A DNA stretch of 64,000 nt from Flavisolibacter longurius (GTDB lineage Bacteria; Bacteroidota; Bacteroidia; Chitinophagales; Chitinophagaceae). The position numbers and the translations under genes were made by a program. The stretch lies in assembly GCA_014163555.1 (NCBI GenBank), contig JACJGO010000003.1, forward strand, positions 62,001 to 126,000. The letters run 5' to 3'. This document shows positions 24,914-33,648 of the stretch, in pieces. Numbering within the stretch: position 1 is the first letter of the stretch; each line of letters starts with the position of its first letter. Below the pieces are notes generated by a model. The model saw only the letters and a list, made by a program, of their open reading frames with translations. It searched no databases and was not told the origin of the DNA.

Positions 24914-25489
24914 TCCTGCTAGGTAAAGCCACGAGTTTTCCAAATTGCTTGCTGCCGTATCCCATTCGGAAAGGGACCAACGGGCAGCAATTTTTGTATG
25001 CGGTTGGTTCTGCAGAAGGGTGCTGAATTCTGCCGGGGGCAGTGCTTTTATTTCCCGGTAATTCGACGGTTCAAAATGGTGTTGCCAGGGATCGGTGTGA
25101 ACACCAACAGCGTATTGCTTTTCGGCAAGTGCAGGATAGGCTACTTCTAAACGGGGTATCGCCGCTTCCTTAAAGCGTCCCGCAAGTTGTAGCGTACTGC
25201 TGAAATAATGTCCCCACCAAAACATGCTCCGGATAAAAAACAGGTCTTCGCCCTGTGCGATGCGAGGATAGTCCAGTACTACGTAGGGCAGTCCCCGGTA
25301 GTTTTCTCCCCGGGAGATTTTGGGTGAAGAAGAATGAGACAGGATAGCCTCATAGGAGAGAAGTCGCTCCTGCAAACCGGCCAGCAAGGCAACTGTTTTT
25401 TGAATGATAGTATTTTTTGTTAAGATGATCTCTGCATTTCCAATCAGTGCGGCCTCCGAAGGGGAAAGTCTTATTTTTGAACCTTGCAT
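24902..25489 (-). CDS. Hypothetical protein, 195 aa
   Basis: I do not recognise a named family. The protein is soluble and 195 residues long, mostly helical in the first third (IQKTVALLAGLQERLLSYEAIL). A central region is rich in aromatic residues and His (MFWWGHYFSSTLQLAG, VHTDPWQHHF), and the C-terminal part also contains Trp (SLSEWDTAASNLENSW). The His/Trp-rich motifs hint at a ligand-binding or metal site but this is not proven. It overlaps the 3' end of the START-like gene and is divergent from the permease at 25506. Confidence 0.65.
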   Translation of the reverse strand: MQGSKIRLSPSEAALIGNAEIILTKNTIIQKTVALLAGLQERLLSYEAILSHSSSPKISRGENYRGLPYVVLDYPRIAQGEDLFFIRSMFWWGHYFSSTLQLAGRFKEAAIPRLEVAYPALAEKQYAVGVHTDPWQHHFEPSNYREIKALPPAEFSTLLQNQPHTKIAARWSLSEWDTAASNLENSWLYLAGLVA

Positions 25490-25505
25490 TTGCTAAAGGT
25501 ACTCC

Positions 25506-26927
25506 GTGATTAAAAAATTAGATTTACTGGTTATCAAAGCCTTTATTGGTCCGTTCATCGCCACGTTCTTTATAACGCTGCTGGTGCTCGTGATGCAGTT
25601 TTTCTGGCTCTACATCGATGATTTTGTAGGCAAGGGGCTGAGCGTGGGTCTCATCATGGAGTTTATCGGCTACCAAAGTACCTCGCTGGTTCCATTAGCC
25701 CTTCCACTGGCCGTGCTGCTTTCCTCCCTGATGACGTTTGGCAACCTGGGGGAGAGCTATGAGTTGGTGGCCATTAAATCAGCCGGCATCTCCCTGCTCC
25801 GATTTATGCGGCCCCTGTTTTTTGTGAGTGTGCTCATTAGCGGGCTCGCTTTTCTTTTTTCCAACTATATCATTCCGGTCTCGAACCTGAAAAGCCGTAC
25901 CATGTTGTCGGATATCGTGTATGCAAAGCCGGCTTTCGATCTAAAAGAAGGTGTGTTCTATGATAAGATACCCGGCTTTTCCATCAAGATCGGCAAAAAA
26001 GAAAAGAACGACAGTGTGATCCGTGACATCATCATCTATGAACAAAAAGATTACCTGCAGGATAATTTTATTGTGGCCACTAACGGCATCATGCGCATCG
26101 CCGATAACAAGCAGGACCTGGAGTTTCACCTGAAGAATGGCTGGCGGTACGAAGAACGGGGTACGTCCGGCGCACCAACAGAATACATCCGGCTTGGATT
26201 TAAAGAATACCGAAAGAGTTTTGACCTTAGCTCCTTTGGTTTGCAGCAACGTACGGCCGACAGTGTGAATAAGAACAATGCCCGAATGCTGAGCATGCGC
26301 CAGTTGAATACATCCATTGATTCGATTGAAAAAGTAAATGCAGGTATCAACGACCGGGTAAAACGGGATGTGTATGCCATGGTGGCTGCCGTCAACAATA
26401 TGGACAGCAACTGGAAGGCTGGCAGTGTAAAATTAAAAAAATCATCATTTGATGATTTTATACCCGACAGCATTGAATCTACCATTAACCAGCGGGCATT
26501 GAACAAGATTGAAAGCCTTCGCTCCGCAAGCGAATCCACTCTCACTCTTTACAAAGATCAGTCGCGGACCCTTCGGCTTTATGAGATTGAGTGGCATAAA
26601 AAGCTCACCCTTTCCCTTGCCTGCGTGGTAATGTTCCTGATTGGTGCTCCCTTGGGTTCAATTATCCGGAAAGGTGGCCTGGGAACACCGCTGGTATTTG
26701 CCATTGGCTTTTTCATGGTGTATTATTTCAGCAGCACATCGGGAGAAAAATTTGCCAAAGAAGGATCGTGGAGTATGGTCACAGGCATGTGGTTCTCTTT
26801 TCTCATTCTGATTCCCATCGGTATTTTTCTCACTTACAAAGCCATGAACGACTCCCAGGTCTTTAATAAAGATTTTTACAATCGCTGGCTCCGCAAGATT
26901 CGGTTCCTAAAAAAGGAAAAAGGATAA
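25506..26927 (+). CDS. LptF/LptG family permease (lipopolysaccharide export)
   Basis: LptF and LptG are the membrane subunits of the LptB2FG ABC transporter, which extracts lipopolysaccharide from the inner membrane and feeds it to the Lpt bridge. The 473-residue protein has about three membrane helices at the N-terminus (residues 15-130), a periplasmic jellyroll-like domain and three helices at the C-terminus, the usual six-helix topology. The start is GTG at 25506 (MIKKLDLLVIKAF). The periplasmic part is longer than in E. coli. Its LptB and partner permease are not in this window, as is common when lpt genes are scattered. Assignment as LptF or LptG is not made. Confidence 0.85.
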   Translation: MIKKLDLLVIKAFIGPFIATFFITLLVLVMQFFWLYIDDFVGKGLSVGLIMEFIGYQSTSLVPLALPLAVLLSSLMTFGNLGESYELVAIKSAGISLLRFMRPLFFVSVLISGLAFLFSNYIIPVSNLKSRTMLSDIVYAKPAFDLKEGVFYDKIPGFSIKIGKKEKNDSVIRDIIIYEQKDYLQDNFIVATNGIMRIADNKQDLEFHLKNGWRYEERGTSGAPTEYIRLGFKEYRKSFDLSSFGLQQRTADSVNKNNARMLSMRQLNTSIDSIEKVNAGINDRVKRDVYAMVAAVNNMDSNWKAGSVKLKKSSFDDFIPDSIESTINQRALNKIESLRSASESTLTLYKDQSRTLRLYEIEWHKKLTLSLACVVMFLIGAPLGSIIRKGGLGTPLVFAIGFFMVYYFSSTSGEKFAKEGSWSMVTGMWFSFLILIPIGIFLTYKAMNDSQVFNKDFYNRWLRKIRFLKKEKG

Positions 26928-27020
26928 GATTGGTTTTCTCTGTTATTGAAACAAAACCCCGTTGCCTTTCGTTCCAATCAACATGTATCGAACCCGAATA
27001 CGGAAAAGTAAAAGAATACA

Positions 27021-27075
27021 GTCATACCGATGTGTTTTATGCACAACTTTGCGCATCCGGTATGGCCGTTTTTTT
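27021..27075 (+). terminator. Terminator after the LptF/LptG gene
   Basis: GTCATACCGATG (27021-27032) pairs imperfectly with CATCCGGTATGGC (27054-27066), and a run of seven T starts at 27069. It is about 95 bp after the stop codon. Confidence 0.5.
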
Positions 27076-27109
27076 GTGATGGTGTATTTCCGTTTTTAAT
27101 CAGACAGGT

Positions 27110-28138
27110 TTGGCAGCAACCCAGCATCCCAGTACGAGCAATTTAAAACTCCAGCGCACCATTGCCCTGGTTTCATCGGCTTTGCTGATTGCCAAGTTTT
27201 GGGCCTATTACATTACGCATTCAGTAGCGGTGCTGACCGATGCGTTGGAAAGTATTGTCAACGTGGCGGCCGGGTTTATTGGTTTGTACAGTTTGTATGT
27301 GTCGGCCAAGCCAAGAGACATGGATCATCCGTACGGGCACGGCAAGGCCGAATTTATTTCGGCAGCAGTAGAAGGCACATTGGTGCTCATTGCCGGTGTT
27401 TTAATTGTTTACAATGCAGCAAAAAGCCTGCTCTACCCGGCACCCATTCAGCAGCTTGACATTGGTATTTACCTCGTAGCGGGGACTGCGGTGGTGAATT
27501 GGCTGTTGGGATTTATCTCCTTGCAACAAGGTAAGAAAAACGGCTCGCTTGCACTGGTGGCCAGCGGTAAACACCTGCAAACGGATACCTATTCCACGCT
27601 TGCTATTATCGTTGGCCTTTTGCTGATTTCTGTAACAGGCCAAATCTGGATCGATGGTGCCGTAGCCATCTGCTTTGGTATCTATATCATTTTTACCGGC
27701 TATAAGATTTTACGGGTATCCCTTGCCGGTATTATGGACGAAGCCGATATGGAACTGCTGGAAAAGATGGTGGATTTGCTGGAAAAAGCCCGCCGGGATA
27801 ACTGGGTGGACCTGCACAACCTGCGGGTGATCAAATACGGCAATGTATTGCATGTGGATTGCCATTTAACCGTGCCCTGGTACCTGAATGTGGCCCAGGC
27901 CCACGATGAAGTTGATTTTCTCGGAAAGCTGATACGGGGCGAATTCGGGGAGTCGTTGGAACTGTTTGTGCACAGCGATGGCTGCAAATATTTTCAATGT
28001 CATATCTGCAAAAAAATGGATTGCCCGGTACGGCAACATGCCTTTAAAAACATTATTGACTGGAACCTGGACAATGCCTTGCAAAATGAACGGCATGGCT
28101 ATCGCGATCTTGAAGAGCAGGAGAGACGTGAGACGTGA
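27110..28138 (+). CDS. Cation diffusion facilitator transporter
   Basis: This is a CDF (ZnT/FieF) efflux protein, which exports Zn2+, Fe2+ or similar divalent metals in exchange for protons. Around six helices lie in the first 210 residues. The metal-site Asp lie in LTDALES and TDTYST, and the HPYGHGK motif is intact. The cytoplasmic C-terminal domain is followed by a Cys cluster, CHICKKMDCPVR, in the last 50 residues, which may bind metal. No ATG is available, since a stop codon lies 33 bp upstream in frame; TTG at 27110 is the only plausible start. The end of the gene is part of the left arm of a repeat element. Confidence 0.87.
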   Translation: MAATQHPSTSNLKLQRTIALVSSALLIAKFWAYYITHSVAVLTDALESIVNVAAGFIGLYSLYVSAKPRDMDHPYGHGKAEFISAAVEGTLVLIAGVLIVYNAAKSLLYPAPIQQLDIGIYLVAGTAVVNWLLGFISLQQGKKNGSLALVASGKHLQTDTYSTLAIIVGLLLISVTGQIWIDGAVAICFGIYIIFTGYKILRVSLAGIMDEADMELLEKMVDLLEKARRDNWVDLHNLRVIKYGNVLHVDCHLTVPWYLNVAQAHDEVDFLGKLIRGEFGESLELFVHSDGCKYFQCHICKKMDCPVRQHAFKNIIDWNLDNALQNERHGYRDLEEQERRET

Positions 28139-28243
28139 AGCAGGGCAGCGTTCACAAGTTGAACCCTATCCAACTATTGTAAAACAAATTGAAAATAATT
28201 TGTTGCTTCAGTTTGACGTTTAACATCTCACGTCTCACGTTCC
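28121..28243. repeat. Inverted-repeat element, family B, copy 1
   Basis: The ends carry ACGTGAGACGTGA (28125-28137) and its reverse complement TCACGTCTCACGT (28228-28240). Inside are TTCACAAGT (28151-28159) and AACTATTGTAAAAC (28172-28185), the same core in the same order as in 33649-33790. The left arm overlaps the last codons and stop of the cation-efflux gene. Confidence 0.7.
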
Positions 28244-28276
28244 ACCCTCATCTTTGTTCTCTCAAAATCAGAAAGT

Positions 28277-28666
28277 ATGAAAACAACCACCATCTGGAAA
28301 GGCGGAACGGCTTATGAATCGTTGCAAAACGGCGCAAAAGTGGAATTGAATGCAGGCACTGGGTTTAGTCCCAAAGCTTTGCTGTTAACCGGTTTGGCCG
28401 GCTGCAGCGGCATTGATGTGGTGGAGATTCTGGAGAAGATGCGGGTGCCGTTTGCCGACCTGGAAATTGATGCCGAAGCCGAACAAACAGAAGACCATCC
28501 AAGAGTTTTCACCACCATTCATCTTACGTACAAAGTGAAAACGGAAGAAGAGAACCGGGAGAAAATCCGCAAGGCCATCGATCTTTCGCTGGAGAAGTAT
28601 TGTGGCGTAGCGGCCATGCTGAAAAAGAATTCGGCTATTGAATATTCTATCATTTTAGTAGAATAA
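28277..28666 (+). CDS. OsmC family protein (peroxide-reducing type)
   Basis: This 129-residue OsmC/Ohr-type protein belongs to a family that reduces organic hydroperoxides with two reactive Cys. The two Cys are visible, one in TGLAGCSGIDVV (about residue 42) and one in KYCGVAAML (about 115), with the conserved pattern between them. The short length matches the YhfA-like branch. It is 32 bp upstream of a peroxiredoxin on the same strand, so the two likely form a small oxidative-stress operon. The exact substrate is not known. Confidence 0.85.
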   Translation: MKTTTIWKGGTAYESLQNGAKVELNAGTGFSPKALLLTGLAGCSGIDVVEILEKMRVPFADLEIDAEAEQTEDHPRVFTTIHLTYKVKTEEENREKIRKAIDLSLEKYCGVAAMLKKNSAIEYSIILVE

Positions 28667-28698
28667 CCGTATTTTTAGAACCTAAAATTCGAAAAGAT

Positions 28699-29337
28699 AT
28701 GAGTTTACGTTTAGGCGATACAGCCCCCAATTTCCGGGCACAAACTACCGAAGGCGAAATTGATTTTCACGAATTTCTCGGTAATGGCTGGGGTGTTCTG
28801 TTTTCACATCCTGCCGACTACACACCGGTTTGCACCACCGAGTTGGGCCGCACGGCGCAACTGAAAGAAGAATTTGCCAAACGCGGTGTAAAAGTGCTGG
28901 CAGTTAGCGTTGACCCGCTGGACAAACATTTTGGCTGGCGCAACGACATCAACGAAACCCAGAATTGCAATGTTGACTTTCCCATCATTGCGGATGAAAG
29001 CAGGGATGTGGCCACGCTTTACGATATGATCCATCCCAACGCATCGGCTACGGCTACAGTGCGTTCGCTGTTTGTGATCGGGCCCGACAAGACCATCAAA
29101 CTGATGATCACGTATCCTGCTTCTACCGGACGTAATTTCAACGAAGTGTTGCGTGTAATCGATTCGCTGCAACTAACGTCGAAGCATAGCCTGGCAACGC
29201 CTGCCGATTGGAAGCAGGGCGAAGATGCCATCGTAGTGCCGGCTGTTTCTACCGAAGATGCGATGAAGAAGTTCCCGAAAGGTGTAAAGGTGATCAAGCC
29301 TTACCTGCGCTATACACCGGTGCCGGACCAGGAGTAA
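28699..29337 (+). CDS. Peroxiredoxin, Prx6-like (1-Cys type)
   Basis: This thiol peroxidase reduces hydrogen peroxide and alkyl hydroperoxides in the cytoplasm. The peroxidatic Cys lies in the family motif SHPADYTPVCTTELG (about residue 46), with a supporting Arg in ATVRSLFVIGPDK (about 126). At 212 residues with a long C-terminal domain it fits the Prx6 class. It follows the OsmC gene closely. Its stop codon TAA (29335-29337) lies inside the left arm of a repeat element that fills the spacer to the next gene. Confidence 0.9.
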   Translation: MSLRLGDTAPNFRAQTTEGEIDFHEFLGNGWGVLFSHPADYTPVCTTELGRTAQLKEEFAKRGVKVLAVSVDPLDKHFGWRNDINETQNCNVDFPIIADESRDVATLYDMIHPNASATATVRSLFVIGPDKTIKLMITYPASTGRNFNEVLRVIDSLQLTSKHSLATPADWKQGEDAIVVPAVSTEDAMKKFPKGVKVIKPYLRYTPVPDQE

Positions 29338-29627
29338 TTTCCCCTGTTCCCCTGAAGGAGAGACTTAGGCCGGTCAGACTCTTTAGTCTTCAATCAGAGA
29401 TTTGGCAATAACTTTTATGCAATAAAAAATGCCTGCGTTTAGAATGCAGGCATTTTTCTTTTTATGTACTAAGCAGAGGTGCTACTATGAATCTTCCGTT
29501 GCGTCGCACACTTCTACGTTCGGTATCGCTACTCAACAAAACAACAAAACCATTCTGCTTTCTGAAAAGCTGAACGTGCAAAAGCCTCACCGATCTAAGT
29601 CTCTCCTTCAGGGGGACAGGGGGATTA
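29335..29627. repeat. Inverted-repeat element, copy 2, between peroxiredoxin and RluA genes
   Basis: Arms at 29335-29373 and 29590-29627 are reverse complements of about 38 bp with few mismatches (core CCCCTGAAGGAGAGACTTAG). Each arm includes the TAA stop of the adjacent gene, so the element fills the whole convergent spacer. Inside are a bidirectional terminator and TCCGTTGCGTCGCACACTT (29495-29513). Copy 1 at 21717-21962 has the same parts in reverse order. Confidence 0.82.
29424..29457. terminator. Bidirectional terminator between peroxiredoxin and RluA genes
   Basis: AAAAAATGCCTGC (29424-29436) pairs with GCAGGCATTTTT (29446-29457), with T-runs on both strands. It is nearly identical to the hairpin at 21878-21909. 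Confidence 0.75.
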
Positions 29628-30350
29628 CTTTATTTGCTTACTCAACTGGTTGAGGCTTGCCCGCAAATCTTTGGGCAGCGGTGCTTCCAGCGAAATGTCT
29701 TCTCCCTCCATTCCTTTGAAGCTTAATTGTGCTGCGTGCAGCGCCAGTCGCGACAGAATCGGTCTTTCTTCGTCGGCCGCCTGCGAAAGCTTATAATCCC
29801 GTTTTATTTGCGAAATAAAAAGGGGTTTGCTGTCGCCGTACATAGGATCGCAAACAATGGGATGACCCAGGTGTTTCATATGCACCCGTATTTGGTGGGT
29901 ACGCCCTGTCAGAATGCGAAACTCCATCCAGGAATAAAAACGAAAGTTTTCCAGCACCTTGTATTCGGTAATCGATTCCTTGCCCTTGCGCCACACGGTC
30001 ATCTGGCCCTTTTTGGTGGGATGTTCGGCAATCGGTTCATTGATAACGCCTTCCCCTTCTGTTGGTTTGCCCAATACAAGGCCGTTGTAAATCTTACGGG
30101 TTTCCCTAGCTTCAAATTGTTGTGAAAGGTGCTTGTGCATTGTTTCATTCAGCGCAAAAACAACAATGCCACTGGTATCCCGGTCCAGGCGGTGAACGGT
30201 GAACACCTGGCCAAAACGCTCCAGCAACAGGCTTTTCAGCGAAACGTCCTTGCCTTCGCGGTCGGGTATTGTTAATAGGCCTGCCGGTTTATTGATCGCG
30301 ATGAATGACTCGTTTTGGAAGAGTATATGATCGTTCAGCTTAATTGCCAT
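29625..30350 (-). CDS. RluA family pseudouridine synthase
   Basis: This protein converts selected uridines in rRNA or tRNA to pseudouridine. The catalytic motif HRLDRDTSGIVVFA (about residue 55) carries the essential Asp. The 241-residue protein lacks an S4 domain at its N-terminus, starting directly with the fold (MAIKLNDHILFQNESFIAINKPAG). GRTHQIRVHM (about 153) is the second conserved family motif. The target RNA site cannot be read from the sequence. It is unlinked to other ribosome genes except the second pseudouridine synthase, 81 bp upstream on the same strand. Confidence 0.88.
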   Translation of the reverse strand: MAIKLNDHILFQNESFIAINKPAGLLTIPDREGKDVSLKSLLLERFGQVFTVHRLDRDTSGIVVFALNETMHKHLSQQFEARETRKIYNGLVLGKPTEGEGVINEPIAEHPTKKGQMTVWRKGKESITEYKVLENFRFYSWMEFRILTGRTHQIRVHMKHLGHPIVCDPMYGDSKPLFISQIKRDYKLSQAADEERPILSRLALHAAQLSFKGMEGEDISLEAPLPKDLRASLNQLSKQIK

Positions 30351-30431
30351 TCAGAAATGAGTTTGTAATTATCAAAGGAATCAGCGCAGGGATAGTCCAG
30401 CGTTTGTCTCCTTTGATCTATGAATCTGCTG

Positions 30432-31436
30432 TTATTTACCTCTACCGAAAAACTTTAGGTCCCGTACTTCTTTCTCGGTAAGGAAACGCCATTTGCCGCG
30501 GTTGACATTTTTCTTGGTCAGCCCGGCAAACACCACGCGGTCAAGCGCTTTGACATCATAGCCGAAATGTTCAAAAATGCGGCGCACCACGCGGTTGCGG
30601 CCACTGTGAATCTCCACGCCAACCTCGGTCAGGGTTTTGGCATCTGGAAACGCCAGCACATCCACATTGGCTACGCCGTCTTCCAGCGGAACCCCTTTGA
30701 GGATGGCGTCAAAATGCGCTTTCGATAAGGGCTTGTCTAACGTTACAGCATACACTTTTTTGATCTCGTTGCTCGGGTGCGTCAGCATCTGTGAGAGGTC
30801 GCCGTCATTGGTAAGCAACAACACGCCGGAGGTGTTACGGTCTAACCGGCCGACAGGGTATAACCTTGTATCGGGTGCACTTTTCAGCAGGTCCAGAACT
30901 GTTTTGCGCTGGTGCGGATCGTCGGTGGTAGTGATATAATCTTTGGGTTTGTTCAAAAGAATATAGACCAGGTCTTTCACCGGTGCAATTCTTTTTCCGG
31001 CCACCGCTACCGTATCGGTCAGCTTTACTTTGTGCCCGGGTTCAAGCACCAGTGTTCCATTCACTTTGACCTTGCCACCTTTGATCAGGTCTACCGCATC
31101 GCGACGGGAACAAACCCCGCTATGAGCGATGTATTTGTTCAGCGGCATGTCTTCATTCATGGGTTTTGCCTTCTGAACTTTAAACCTTCCTTTGGGAGCT
31201 TCAAGGTTGTATTTGGGTGCCTCGGCTCTTTTTTCCGGTTTACCAGTTTGGTCAGCTTTGGTTACACCAAAACGGGATCGGGGTGCGCTGGTCTGTTTTG
31301 CCTGTTTGGCCTGCTTGAACTGTTCTTCTCTTTCTTTTCTTGCTTCGCGTTTTTCCTTCCGGAATTCTTCTTTTTTGGCGCCGCCTTTCTTGGGGCCACC
31401 TTTGTAAAATTTCTCGAAGCCTGAGCCTTTTTTCAT
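30432..31436 (-). CDS. RsuA/RluB family pseudouridine synthase with S4 domain
   Basis: This synthase belongs to the RsuA/RluB/RluE/RluF class. An unusual Lys/Arg/Glu-rich N-terminal extension of about 95 residues precedes the S4 RNA-binding domain (MPLNKYIAHSGVCSRRDAVDLIKGGKVKVNG) and the catalytic domain with GRLDRNTSGVLLLTNDG, where the Asp is catalytic. RRIFEHFGYDVKALDRV near the end is also typical. The target is probably 23S rRNA as in RluB, by analogy only. Basic extensions like this are common in Bacteroidota homologues. It is followed on the same strand by the RluA-type gene. Confidence 0.88.
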   Translation of the reverse strand: MKKGSGFEKFYKGGPKKGGAKKEEFRKEKREARKEREEQFKQAKQAKQTSAPRSRFGVTKADQTGKPEKRAEAPKYNLEAPKGRFKVQKAKPMNEDMPLNKYIAHSGVCSRRDAVDLIKGGKVKVNGTLVLEPGHKVKLTDTVAVAGKRIAPVKDLVYILLNKPKDYITTTDDPHQRKTVLDLLKSAPDTRLYPVGRLDRNTSGVLLLTNDGDLSQMLTHPSNEIKKVYAVTLDKPLSKAHFDAILKGVPLEDGVANVDVLAFPDAKTLTEVGVEIHSGRNRVVRRIFEHFGYDVKALDRVVFAGLTKKNVNRGKWRFLTEKEVRDLKFFGRGK

Positions 31437-31473
31437 GTTGGGGAGTTTTGCTGTTTTGCAACAGGATGAAGTG

Positions 31474-31481
31474 CAAAAATA
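31474..31481 (-). promoter_or_regulatory. Possible -7 box of the RsuA/RluB gene
   Basis: On the minus strand this reads TATTTTTG, matching TAnnTTTG, 37 bp before the ATG. It abuts the terminator of the previous gene. A matching -33 box is not seen. Confidence 0.35.
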
Positions 31482-31505
31482 GAAAAGCCCCGCCGATCGC
31501 GGGGC
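31482..31505 (-). terminator. Terminator after the Spy-like gene
   Basis: On the minus strand GCCCCGC and GCGGGGC form a 7-bp GC-rich stem (31487-31505), followed by TTTTCT. It is 27 bp after the stop codon at 31532. Confidence 0.7.
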
Positions 31506-31531
31506 CTATCAATTGTTATTTTTCGAGAGGA

Positions 31532-32185
31532 TTAAAGATTTTTGTCTTTTTTCGACATGCGTTTGCCCTTCAGTTCTTCAAACTTTTTGGCTTGCTCAGG
31601 TGTCAGTACGGCTTTTCCCTGCGCCATGTACTGCTGTGCCAAGGATTGGAACTGCGTTCTTTTTTGCTCCTGTGACAGTGTATTGTTGGAACGAATTTCT
31701 TTTGATTTTGTCTGGAACTCCTGGAAGATGCCTTTTAGTTTGGTTTCCTGGTCGGCGCTCAGGTTCAGTTCTTTTTTAAAGAAGGCAGCTTGTTGACCCA
31801 TATTGCCACGTTTGCCAAATCCTTTGCCCTTTTCGCCACGTTTTCCTTTTTGTGCCCGGTCTTTCATGGTCTCACGGTTCTTCTTCATTTCTTCCTGTTG
31901 GGCAGGCGTAAGAATGGACTGGTATTGTGTTCTGTATTTTTCGTGCAGGGCTTTGCGTTGCTCCTGTGTCACGTTGCCGCTTTTTTTCAGCTCCTGCATT
32001 TCCTTGCGCTGGGCTTCGCGAAGGCTTTGCATTTTGGCTTTTTGCTCGGCAGTAAGGTTCAGGTTCTGAAAGGCCTGTTCTTTACGTTCACCTTTGCGGT
32101 GATGGTCTTTTTTTTCGGTTGTTTGTGCTTGTGATGCACCTACAAAGAGTACGATGGCTAATGCAGTAGATAAGATTTTTTTCAT
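31532..32185 (-). CDS. Periplasmic Spy/CpxP-like protein with LTxxQ repeats
   Basis: This is a 217-residue exported protein. The signal peptide is clear (MKKILSTALAIVLFVGASQAQ, cleaved near residue 21). The mature part is very basic, almost fully helical, and contains repeats near the LTxxQ signature of the Spy/CpxP family: LTAEQ, LTPAQQ, LSADQ, LSQEQ and LTPEQ. Spy is a periplasmic chaperone and CpxP an envelope-stress regulator, so a role in protecting exported proteins is possible but not shown. Its Lys/Gln content is high even for the family. It is the only gene of its transcript, with a terminator following. Confidence 0.75.
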   Translation of the reverse strand: MKKILSTALAIVLFVGASQAQTTEKKDHHRKGERKEQAFQNLNLTAEQKAKMQSLREAQRKEMQELKKSGNVTQEQRKALHEKYRTQYQSILTPAQQEEMKKNRETMKDRAQKGKRGEKGKGFGKRGNMGQQAAFFKKELNLSADQETKLKGIFQEFQTKSKEIRSNNTLSQEQKRTQFQSLAQQYMAQGKAVLTPEQAKKFEELKGKRMSKKDKNL

Positions 32186-32496
32186 AGTATAATTTATTGT
32201 CTGTTTTTAAACGGAACAATATAAAGACGAAGCCTTTCGTTCGAAGTTTAAAGAAAGTGAGTTAATTATCGTTAACCAATCTGAACTGAGATTAATTGTC
32301 TGAACCGTGATGTATGGGATAAGGAGGACTTTGAGGGATAGGTTGGAACCTGCTTTGACAAGGAATCTATTTAATGACAGACGTAAGTGTCATAGTCTAA
32401 AAAAAGAGCTGTTCGATGCGAGACACCTCGTGCACTTAGGTAAACGTTTTGATGTAACGGATTGGTGACATACCCCAAAATCCTATCCATTCAGGT
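32186..32496. other. Intergenic region between the Spy-like gene and rlmN
   Basis: These 311 bases contain no gene I can support. A short hairpin, ATGACA/TGTCAT (around 32374-32393), and a possible -7 box TATATTGT for the Spy-like gene (minus strand, 32216-32223) are the only features seen. Confidence 0.5.
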
Positions 32497-33579
32497 TCAT
32501 CCAATGCCCAGTTCAGAAGTCTTGTTTGCCAACTGGCCACAAGCCGCATCAATGTCTTTTCCCCGGCTGCGACGCAGGCGGGCATTGACTTTATTTTTGG
32601 CGAGATAATCCATAAACTCCGTCATACGTTTCTCTGTTGGCTTTTCAAATTTGGCAAAGTCGATGGGGTTGTATTCAATGATGTTCACGAGATCAGCCGG
32701 TACCTGGCGGTACACTTTGATCAGTTCATCGGCATCCTTCTGGCTGTCGTTGAAATTGTTAAAGAGGATATACTCAAGGGTGATCTCATTCTTTGTCTCT
32801 TTGTAAAAATGATTCAGCGCATCGATCAGCGCCTTCAGATTGTTGGTCTCGTTAATGGGCATGATCTCGTTTCGTTTTTGATCGTTAGCCGCATGCAGCG
32901 AAAGTGCCAACTTGAATTTTACATTGTCATCACCCAACTGGCGAATCATTTTGGCGACTCCCGCCGTTGAAACCGTGATGCGCCGCGGACTCATGGCCAG
33001 TCCCTCTTCGGCCGTAATCTTTTCAATAGCCTTTAACACATTCTTGTAGTTCAGCAACGGCTCACCCATACCCATGAACACAATGTTCGAAAGCTTTTTA
33101 CCGTAAATCCGTTCGCACTGCTGGTTGATCAGCACCACTTCATCGTAGATTTCATCAAAATCCAGGTTGCGCTTTCTTTCAATATAACCGGTAGCGCAAA
33201 AGCGGCAGCTCAGCGAACAGCCGATCTGCGAGGATACGCAGGCGGTGTAGCGGTTTTCGGTCGGAATCAGCACTCCTTCGCACAGGTGGCCCTCATGGGT
33301 AATGAATCCGGTCTTTACCGTGCCATCAGCGCTGTATTGCGTAGAGTGAACAGAAAGGGCTGGCAAGGAAAAATTCTCGCCCAACTTCTGGCGTAGCTCT
33401 TTGCTCAGGTTTGTCATGTCGGCAAAAGAATGCGCATGCTTTTGCCAAAGCCATTCCCAGACCTGCTTGACACGGAACTTTTTTTCTCCTACGGAAAGGA
33501 AAAAATCTTCCAAATCGGTATAGCTCATCTGCCGGATGTTCTGGGGAGCTTTCACCTTTGCCATTGCTGTTTCTGCCAT
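32497..33579 (-). CDS. rlmN: 23S rRNA / tRNA adenine-C2 methyltransferase RlmN
   Basis: RlmN is a radical-SAM enzyme that methylates A2503 of 23S rRNA and A37 of some tRNAs. The iron-sulfur motif reads CSLSCRFCAT (CxxxCxxC, about residue 127), and the second catalytic Cys is in AACGQLA close to the C-terminus. GMGEPLLNY and the STAGV motif are also present. Of several in-frame Met, that at 33579 (MAETAM) is chosen because a -7 box TATCTTTGCA lies directly before it, at 33584-33591. The transcript would then be almost leaderless. It is divergent from the thiolase gene. Confidence 0.93.
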   Translation of the reverse strand: MAETAMAKVKAPQNIRQMSYTDLEDFFLSVGEKKFRVKQVWEWLWQKHAHSFADMTNLSKELRQKLGENFSLPALSVHSTQYSADGTVKTGFITHEGHLCEGVLIPTENRYTACVSSQIGCSLSCRFCATGYIERKRNLDFDEIYDEVVLINQQCERIYGKKLSNIVFMGMGEPLLNYKNVLKAIEKITAEEGLAMSPRRITVSTAGVAKMIRQLGDDNVKFKLALSLHAANDQKRNEIMPINETNNLKALIDALNHFYKETKNEITLEYILFNNFNDSQKDADELIKVYRQVPADLVNIIEYNPIDFAKFEKPTEKRMTEFMDYLAKNKVNARLRRSRGKDIDAACGQLANKTSELGIG

Positions 33580-33583
33580 CGTG

Positions 33584-33591
33584 CAAAGATA
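33584..33591 (-). promoter_or_regulatory. Possible -7 box of rlmN
   Basis: On the minus strand this reads TATCTTTG, then CA, only 4 bp before the chosen start codon. No clear -33 box is seen, so the evidence is partial. Confidence 0.4.
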
Positions 33592-33648
33592 GTTTACCGG
33601 AAGGAGGTAGATGAATTTCTGCACTTATCTTGCGAGGGTTTTAACAAC

